A stretch of DNA of 7,232 nt, from NCBI GenBank assembly GCA_026999335.1, contig JALTPW010000922.1, positions 1 through 7,232 of the forward strand, written 5' to 3'. Source of the DNA: Chromatiales bacterium (GTDB lineage Bacteria > Pseudomonadota > Gammaproteobacteria > SZUA-152). Below the pieces are notes generated by a model. The model was given only the letters and a program-made list of their open reading frames with translations, searched no databases and was not told the DNA's origin. The position numbers and the translations under genes are program-made. Below are positions 4,877 to 7,232 of this stretch, piece after piece; position 1 is the first letter of the stretch, and each line of letters opens with the position of its first letter.

Positions 4877-5698
4877 GTGTCACAACAAGTTGTTGCTATC
4901 GATGAGCTGGAGATTCCCCAGGCCTCCGCCCAGGCCGCCCGGGTTCTGGAATTGCTGGCTGAAGCAGACCCGGACTTCAATGCCCTCGAAGAGGCCTTGA
5001 TGAGTGACCCGGTGCAGGCCGGTGAATTGCTGCGCTATGCCAATTCCCCCCTGTTCCGGCGTGCCGGTGCGGTAACCAATGTGCCGACAGCCGTGCATTT
5101 GCTGGGGCTGAAAAATGTTCGTAGCGCCGTCGTCATGTCGACCCTGAACAGCGCACTCCCGGTGGATAGTCCGGTGGCGAAGGGTATTCTCTGTCACCTT
5201 GTTTCCATTGCCACGTTGTGTAAGCTGATCGCACAGGTCTGTTGCCGTGCCAAGGCGGATGACATGGCCTTATTGGGCCTGCTCCATGACGTGGGTATGA
5301 TCGTGCTGGCAACAAACTTCGCGGACTCCTATCAGTCCATACGTGCCCGTTCGATGGCGGAGTCTCTGTCTTTGGACGTGCTGGAGCTGGAGACTTACGG
5401 GCTCAGTCATGACGATCTGGCCGGGCGTGTGTGCCGGGCCTTCCGTTTACCGGCTTCGTACCAGGAGATATTGAGCTGTCTGCACCATCATCCGCCGGGA
5501 CTGACGGGCACCGAGTCGCAGGAGTGGGGTATTTTGATTCTGGCACATCACCTGTTGCCGGAAAGTGGTCTGCCGATGGGGGATGTCATTGAAACCCCGA
5601 CGGCCTCGCGAGAGGCGCTGGCAGAGATGCTGGCCCTGGCGGACAGTGATTTGGATGGAATTATCACATCGGCTCAATCCATGCAGCAGGAAGGCTGA
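4877..5698 (+). CDS. HDOD-domain signalling protein
   Basis: A 273-residue cytoplasmic protein consisting mainly of an HDOD domain (about residues 10-215), a non-catalytic relative of the HD phosphohydrolases found in bacterial signalling and often seen beside cyclic di-GMP and two-component proteins. Characteristic stretches are IPQASAQAARVLELL near the start, SDPVQAGELLRYANSPLF (43-60), the VPTAVHLLGLKNVRSAVV helix (69-86) and the LLGLLHDVGMIVL core (H137, D138). The full HD metal-ligand set is not evident, as expected for HDOD. The last 50 residues are acidic and helical with no further domain. GTG 4877 is preferred because GGAG (4868-4871) lies 5 nt before it; an in-frame TTG at 4847 with GAGG upstream would add ten residues. 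The next gene begins 41 nt after its stop on the same strand. Partner and output are unknown. Confidence 0.9.
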   Translation: MSQQVVAIDELEIPQASAQAARVLELLAEADPDFNALEEALMSDPVQAGELLRYANSPLFRRAGAVTNVPTAVHLLGLKNVRSAVVMSTLNSALPVDSPVAKGILCHLVSIATLCKLIAQVCCRAKADDMALLGLLHDVGMIVLATNFADSYQSIRARSMAESLSLDVLELETYGLSHDDLAGRVCRAFRLPASYQEILSCLHHHPPGLTGTESQEWGILILAHHLLPESGLPMGDVIETPTASREALAEMLALADSDLDGIITSAQSMQQEG

Positions 5699-5739
5699 GT
5701 GCCACCTCTGTGTTCCTTTGATTTTTCTGGTTTTTTTCT

Positions 5740-7232
5740 ATGCCGTTAATTCGTTTTGAAAAGGTGTCATTGGCCTTCGGTCACTGGCCATTGCTGGATA
5801 ATGTCGAGTTGCAGATAGAGCCGGGTGAACGGATCTGTCTGGTGGGCCGTAACGGCACCGGCAAGTCCACCCTGATGCACGTCATGCGCGGCGCCATTGT
5901 CCCCGATGACGGCAAGGTTTGGCGCAAGTCCGGTCTGCGCGTGGCTTACCTGGCGCAGGATCTGCCCGTCGATGAAACGCGTACCGTCTTTGAAGTGATC
6001 ACCGATGGGTTGGAGGTCATGGGTGCGGCGATGGTGGAATATCACCGGGCGCTGCAGGTGGTGATGGATGATCACTCCGAGGCCGCCATGGAGACCCTTT
6101 CGCGGGCGCAGCAGGCGCTCGATGCGGGTGACGGATGGCGCCTGGAGCAGCGCGTGGAAGAGGTGATCACGCGCCTCGACCTGCCGGCGGACAAGACCCT
6201 GGACTCCCTCTCCGGCGGTTTCAAACGCCGTGTGCTGCTGGCGCAGGCGTTGGTGCTGGAGCCCGACCTGCTGCTGCTCGACGAACCCACCAACCACCTC
6301 GACATCGAGGGGATCCATTGGTTGGAAGAGTTCCTGCGCGGCTGGAACGGCAGCCTGCTGTTCATTACCCATGACCGTGCCTTTCTGCAGAATCTGGCCA
6401 CGCGTATCGTTGAGCTGGATCGCGGTGTGTTGACCTCCTGGCCCGGCGACTACGCCAACTATCTCGTCAAGCGTGAAGAGCGCCTGGCGGTGGAGGCCGA
6501 GCACAACGCCAAGTTCGACAAAAAACTGGCCGAAGAAGAGGTCTGGATACGCCAGGGCATCAAGGCACGTCGTACCCGCAACGAAGGTCGCGCCCGTGCC
6601 TTGCAGGCATTGCGAAATGAACGTATGCAGCGCCGTGAGCTGCAAGGTAAGGCAAGACTGGAAATGTCGCAGGCCGATGCCTCGGGCAAGTTGGTGGTCG
6701 AGGTGGAAAATGCCACCGTGGGTTATGGCGGGACGCCGGTGATCCGTGACTTTTCCGCTAAGATCGTGCGCGGTGACCGCATCGGCATCATTGGCCCCAA
6801 TGGCGTGGGCAAGTCCACTCTGCTGAAACTGTTGCTGGGTGAACTGACGCCGCAGCAGGGCACGCTCAAGTTGGGCACCAAACTCAAAGTCGCCTACTTT
6901 GATCAACAACGGGCACAGCTCGATCTCGACAAATCCGTTATCGACAATCTCAACCTCGGTGGTGACATGGTCAGCATTAATGGGCGGGAAAAACACGTCA
7001 TGGGTTATCTGCAGGATTTTCTGTTTCCGCCCCAACGCGTGCGTTCGCCGGTTTCCTCCCTGTCCGGCGGCGAGCGCAACCGCCTGTTGTTGGCGCGGTT
7101 GTTCACCCAGCCGGCCAATCTGCTGGTGATGGATGAGCCCACCAATGATCTCGATGTGGAAACACTGGAATTGCTGGAAGAACTCCTGGGCGACTACAAC
7201 GGCACCCTGCTGCTGGTGAGCCATGACCGCGC
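5740..7232 (+). CDS. uup: ABC-F family ATPase, Uup type (3' end beyond window)
   Basis: The 497 visible codons give two ABC ATPase domains in one chain and no transmembrane segment, the ABC-F layout. First domain: Walker A GRNGTGKST (36-44), signature LSGGFKRR (157-163), Walker B LLLLDEPTNHLD (177-188), then THDRAFL. Linker of charged, helical residues at about 245-325 (rich in K, R and E). Second domain: Walker A GPNGVGKST (352-360), signature LSGGERN (441-447), Walker B VMDEPTNDLD (463-472) and SHDR at the edge. The N-terminus MPLIRFEKVSLAFG and the GRNGTGKST/LSGGFKRR pair are typical of Uup. In E. coli Uup is about 635 residues with a C-terminal coiled coil, so about 130 residues are missing here. 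It acts on ribosomes, and loss raises precise transposon excision. ATG 5740 follows a T-rich stretch with no ribosome site; no better start exists, and the N-terminus matches the family. Confidence 0.93.
   Translation, partial: MPLIRFEKVSLAFGHWPLLDNVELQIEPGERICLVGRNGTGKSTLMHVMRGAIVPDDGKVWRKSGLRVAYLAQDLPVDETRTVFEVITDGLEVMGAAMVEYHRALQVVMDDHSEAAMETLSRAQQALDAGDGWRLEQRVEEVITRLDLPADKTLDSLSGGFKRRVLLAQALVLEPDLLLLDEPTNHLDIEGIHWLEEFLRGWNGSLLFITHDRAFLQNLATRIVELDRGVLTSWPGDYANYLVKREERLAVEAEHNAKFDKKLAEEEVWIRQGIKARRTRNEGRARALQALRNERMQRRELQGKARLEMSQADASGKLVVEVENATVGYGGTPVIRDFSAKIVRGDRIGIIGPNGVGKSTLLKLLLGELTPQQGTLKLGTKLKVAYFDQQRAQLDLDKSVIDNLNLGGDMVSINGREKHVMGYLQDFLFPPQRVRSPVSSLSGGERNRLLLARLFTQPANLLVMDEPTNDLDVETLELLEELLGDYNGTLLLVSHDR

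Noticed and set aside
5767..7224. 485-codon minus-strand open frame
   Set aside because: Antisense shadow of the Uup gene, rich in Q and H from reverse reading of common codons; the plus strand carries both Walker and signature motif sets.
1..7232. CRISPR array, tRNA or rRNA genes
   Set aside because: No regularly spaced repeats beyond the short CCTTATT array, and no cloverleaf or rRNA signature sequences were seen on either strand.

Overview
The window looks like chromosomal DNA from an environmental proteobacterium, most likely a gammaproteobacterium. This rests on family-level protein resemblance (an Uup-type ABC-F ATPase, an HDOD protein, a REC-GGDEF-EAL protein), ordinary GGAG-type ribosome sites and sigma70-like promoters. 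No species can be named from the sequence alone.

Bases 1-1160 are a graveyard of mobile DNA. They hold the C-terminal end of a probable transposase (3-95), a long imperfect REP/MITE-like hairpin (132-208), the 5'-truncated and frameshifted 3' end of a group II intron (about 276-686) with a well preserved domain V, a short 7-bp tandem repeat (687-707), and then about 450 bp with no convincing gene, including a possible decayed coding frame and a C10 tract.

Bases 1160-3362 are a compact two-gene signalling operon. A stand-alone Rcp1/CheY-like receiver (1202-1648) is followed, 4 nt after its stop, by a receiver-GGDEF-EAL protein (1653-3362). The latter keeps a GGDEF active site, an RxxD inhibitory site and the full set of EAL catalytic residues, so it may both make and degrade cyclic di-GMP. 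No histidine kinase lies in the window, so the phosphodonor must be encoded elsewhere.

Bases 3363-4192 contain a minus-strand gene for a small protein with a C-terminal CBM48/AMPK-beta-type glycogen-binding domain. It has a plausible TTGACA promoter upstream (4164-4192) and a hairpin terminator downstream (3549-3569).

Bases 4193-4876 have no recognisable protein gene but are rich in structure: two hairpin-forming stretches, a strong sigma70-like promoter (4523-4550) preceded by an AT-rich block, and only about 25 nt after the predicted start a perfect 14-bp hairpin followed by a T-run. Promoter plus terminator define a candidate small RNA of about 50-60 nt, the most interesting unexplained signal here. 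A perfect 14-bp palindrome (4720-4733) lies upstream of the next gene.

Bases 4877-7232 carry an HDOD-domain signalling protein, then, after 41 nt, the first 497 codons of an Uup-type ABC-F ATPase, cut by the window edge. Cyclic di-GMP turnover, an HDOD output protein and a glycogen-binding protein side by side suggest a signalling/storage neighbourhood, but the functional link is inference.
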